From Sphingobacterium sp. SYP-B4668 (lineage in GTDB: Bacteria; Bacteroidota; Bacteroidia; Sphingobacteriales; Sphingobacteriaceae): a stretch of 64,000 nucleotides of DNA. The translations under genes were made by a program, and so were the position numbers. The notes below the pieces were generated by a model. That model was given only the letters and a program-made list of their open reading frames with translations. It made no database searches and was not told the origin of the DNA. The stretch spans positions 1,488,001 through 1,552,000 of the forward strand of contig NZ_CP115483.1 in NCBI RefSeq assembly GCF_027627455.1. Reading direction: 5' to 3'. The first letter of the stretch is position 1, and the number at the start of each line of letters is the position of its first letter. This document shows, one piece after another, positions 62,420 through 64,000 of the stretch.

Positions 62420-64000
62420 TTAAAAACTTAAGTTAATACCCAATGAATATGTTGAAGCAACAGGTAGACGCAATGCTGATTCTGTCTCCCGGAGTCGGGT
62501 TCCCGTTTCAGGATCGCCGCCAAACCAGTTTGTGAATGTGGCCAGATTCTTGGCTGTTGCAAATACCTTTAGCGAACTGATATGCGCAGCGGACAACCAC
62601 GGCTGTTTGAATGTATAAGATAATGATATATCTTGTATACGTACGAACCCACGATGTTGAAGTCCAAGAAAGCGCCCGTCCCCTGCAAACAATGCCGAGG
62701 GGTATTCATTGCTTCTATTTTCAGAAGTCCAATACGGAATATCAGGCAAATTATCGTTGAATCTTCCAGTTCCATTGACTAGGTAAGCCGGTAGATTGGA
62801 CTTAAGGTACATATTATTGCCACCGAATGTACCTGTCACCATTATGTAGAAGCCAAAATTCTTATACGAGAGGTTATTGCTGAAATTCAAACGAAAATTC
62901 TCTTTGTCAACGCCCAATACTTTTCGGTCGGCTGCGGTGATACCGGGCTGTCCGTCTAAGTCCCGGTATTTTGGTGCTCCCGGCTTAGCGCCCGTCAATG
63001 CTATGTATTCGGTGTCATCTTCCTGTACGATACCGATTTGTTCATAACCATAGATGGCGCCCAATGATTCGCCGATGAACAAACCATTGGCAATGTCATC
63101 ATCTTCCCGTCCATCGCCATCTAAGTCATCTCCATAGAGAGAAACCAACTTATTGAAGTTTTTCCAGAAAGTGAATGTTGTACTCCACATGAGGTCTGTT
63201 TTCTTTATATTTACTGTCCGCAGGGTCGCTTCTATCCCCGTGTTATTGACCTGTCCCATCGACGTTAGCATTCTTTTGAATCCAGTCATCACTGGAATAT
63301 TACGGTTAAATATTTGGTCGGTGGTTTTAGAAAAATAGAGGTCCAGATCAGCAAAAACACGATTACCGAGCCATGCCGATTCAAATCCCGCGTTCCAAGA
63401 AGACGTAGTCTCCCAACCCAGTGATGTATTGCCGAGTGTACCTTGGTATAGTCCATAGTAAATTCGCCCCGGTGTATTCGAAAATTCATACCGTGCTCCG
63501 CCACTGGCTGCATTTGCTACTGTTGATAATGTCCCATAGGGAGCAACACCTTGATTCCCATTTTGACCCCATGACACTTTCAACTTTAAATCATCCAAAG
63601 CTTGGATTGGCTTCATAAATGTTTCGTTGCTAATTCGCCAAGAAAATCCAGCTCCAAAGAAATTGGCCCATTTGTTATCAGTCCCAAAAACGGAAGCACC
63701 ATCGCGACGATATGATCCCGTAAAATAATAGGTATCGTTTAAGGAATAGTTGACCCGACCTAAGTATCCAACATTCGAACGTTCATAATTACGCGTCTCT
63801 AGATTATCGGCATCTGTTCCATCATAATCGATCCGTTGTACGGTTGCTTTGTGTAGTCCTTGCAGACCAAGTGTGGTATTGCCATTTGCGGCAAAATCTC
63901 GTCCGGTCATGACATTGCGTTGATATTTTATATGGTCGCGCGTAGCTACCAAAGTGACATCGAGAGAGTGACGGTCAAATTTTCGATTGAAGTTGAGGAT
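62420..64000 (-). CDS. SusC-type TonB-dependent transporter, C-terminal part (5' end outside window)
   Basis: 527 codons of the barrel region; the frame is open to the right edge, so the plug and N-terminal domains lie beyond 64000. The apparent TTG start at 63952 is internal. Recognisable barrel segments are DTYYFTGSYRRDGASVFG, WANFFGAGFSWRISNE, LKLKVSWGQNGNQG, YSLGINLSF at the end and the calcium-binding-like DLDGDGREDD and KYRDLDGQPGIT loops. It is the transporter of PUL C, cotranscribed with susD and the rhamnosidase. Confidence 0.93.
   Translation of the reverse strand: MLNFNRKFDRHSLDVTLVATRDHIKYQRNVMTGRDFAANGNTTLGLQGLHKATVQRIDYDGTDADNLETRNYERSNVGYLGRVNYSLNDTYYFTGSYRRDGASVFGTDNKWANFFGAGFSWRISNETFMKPIQALDDLKLKVSWGQNGNQGVAPYGTLSTVANAASGGARYEFSNTPGRIYYGLYQGTLGNTSLGWETTSSWNAGFESAWLGNRVFADLDLYFSKTTDQIFNRNIPVMTGFKRMLTSMGQVNNTGIEATLRTVNIKKTDLMWSTTFTFWKNFNKLVSLYGDDLDGDGREDDDIANGLFIGESLGAIYGYEQIGIVQEDDTEYIALTGAKPGAPKYRDLDGQPGITAADRKVLGVDKENFRLNFSNNLSYKNFGFYIMVTGTFGGNNMYLKSNLPAYLVNGTGRFNDNLPDIPYWTSENRSNEYPSALFAGDGRFLGLQHRGFVRIQDISLSYTFKQPWLSAAHISSLKVFATAKNLATFTNWFGGDPETGTRLRETESALRLPVASTYSLGINLSF

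Noticed and set aside
1..64000. CRISPR arrays, insertion sequences, integrases, phage genes, tRNA or rRNA genes
   Set aside because: No periodic repeats with unique spacers, no transposase or integrase motifs and no tRNA-like cloverleaf were noticed on either strand by eye; a covariance-model scan was not possible.

Overview
The window reads as chromosomal DNA of a glycan-degrading Bacteroidota, most likely Sphingobacterium or a close relative (Sphingobacteriaceae). The basis is three SusC/SusD pairs, -7 promoter boxes of the TAnnTTTG type, a LytS/LytR-like pair, FtsX-type permeases, and the protein families present. The assignment is by recognition only. No rRNA, tRNA, CRISPR array, insertion sequence or phage gene was seen.

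Layout. 1-6257: 3' part of a GH92 alpha-mannosidase gene, a possible sulfatase-like scrap, a GH78 rhamnosidase and a convergent Tat-signal enolase-superfamily enzyme. 6742-11048: LytTR two-component pair divergent from an outer-membrane beta-barrel protein. 11066-15855: housekeeping-type genes, a TetR regulator with a clear operator candidate, and a MacB/FtsX permease. 15979-20199: ROK regulator divergent from a sugar-porter transporter and a RENBP-type N-acylglucosamine 2-epimerase. 20423-35046: polysaccharide-utilisation locus A (PUL A), which combines a calcineurin-like phosphoesterase, a glycerophosphodiesterase, two DUF4434-like TIM barrels, SusC/SusD, a surface lipoprotein, a CE2-type esterase and a TIM-barrel lipoprotein. 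35244-39971: small unrelated genes. 40140-50676 (minus): PUL B, an ECF sigma/FecR-controlled locus with SusC/SusD, a degenerate GH18-like lipoprotein, a DUF1735-LamG lipoprotein and a GH18 endo-beta-N-acetylglucosaminidase; it resembles the high-mannose N-glycan locus of Bacteroides thetaiotaomicron. 51152-51724: a YdeI-like gene. 52069-58165: a probable copper-acquisition operon. 58340-64000 (minus): PUL C, with a rhamnosidase-like GH78, SusD and a partial SusC.

The best candidate for an undescribed system is 52069-58165. It encodes an OprC-like TonB receptor carrying both halves of the known copper site (C100xxxM104 and H283xM285), a FixH/YtkA-like lipoprotein, two paralogous three-cysteine membrane proteins, an MbnP-like lipoprotein with its WxW segment, and a diheme MbnH-like enzyme. 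A 17-bp palindrome overlaps the likely promoter. A second candidate is PUL A, whose phosphodiesterases point to a phosphodiester- or glycerophosphate-containing glycan, although the substrate is unknown.

Regulatory sites read directly from the sequence include a 9-bp direct repeat with 21-bp period next to the LytTR pair, a 16-bp palindrome between divergent -7 boxes at the TetR gene, a 10-bp direct repeat with 21-bp period upstream of the enolase gene, and several long perfect stem-loops inside and at the ends of the PUL operons.
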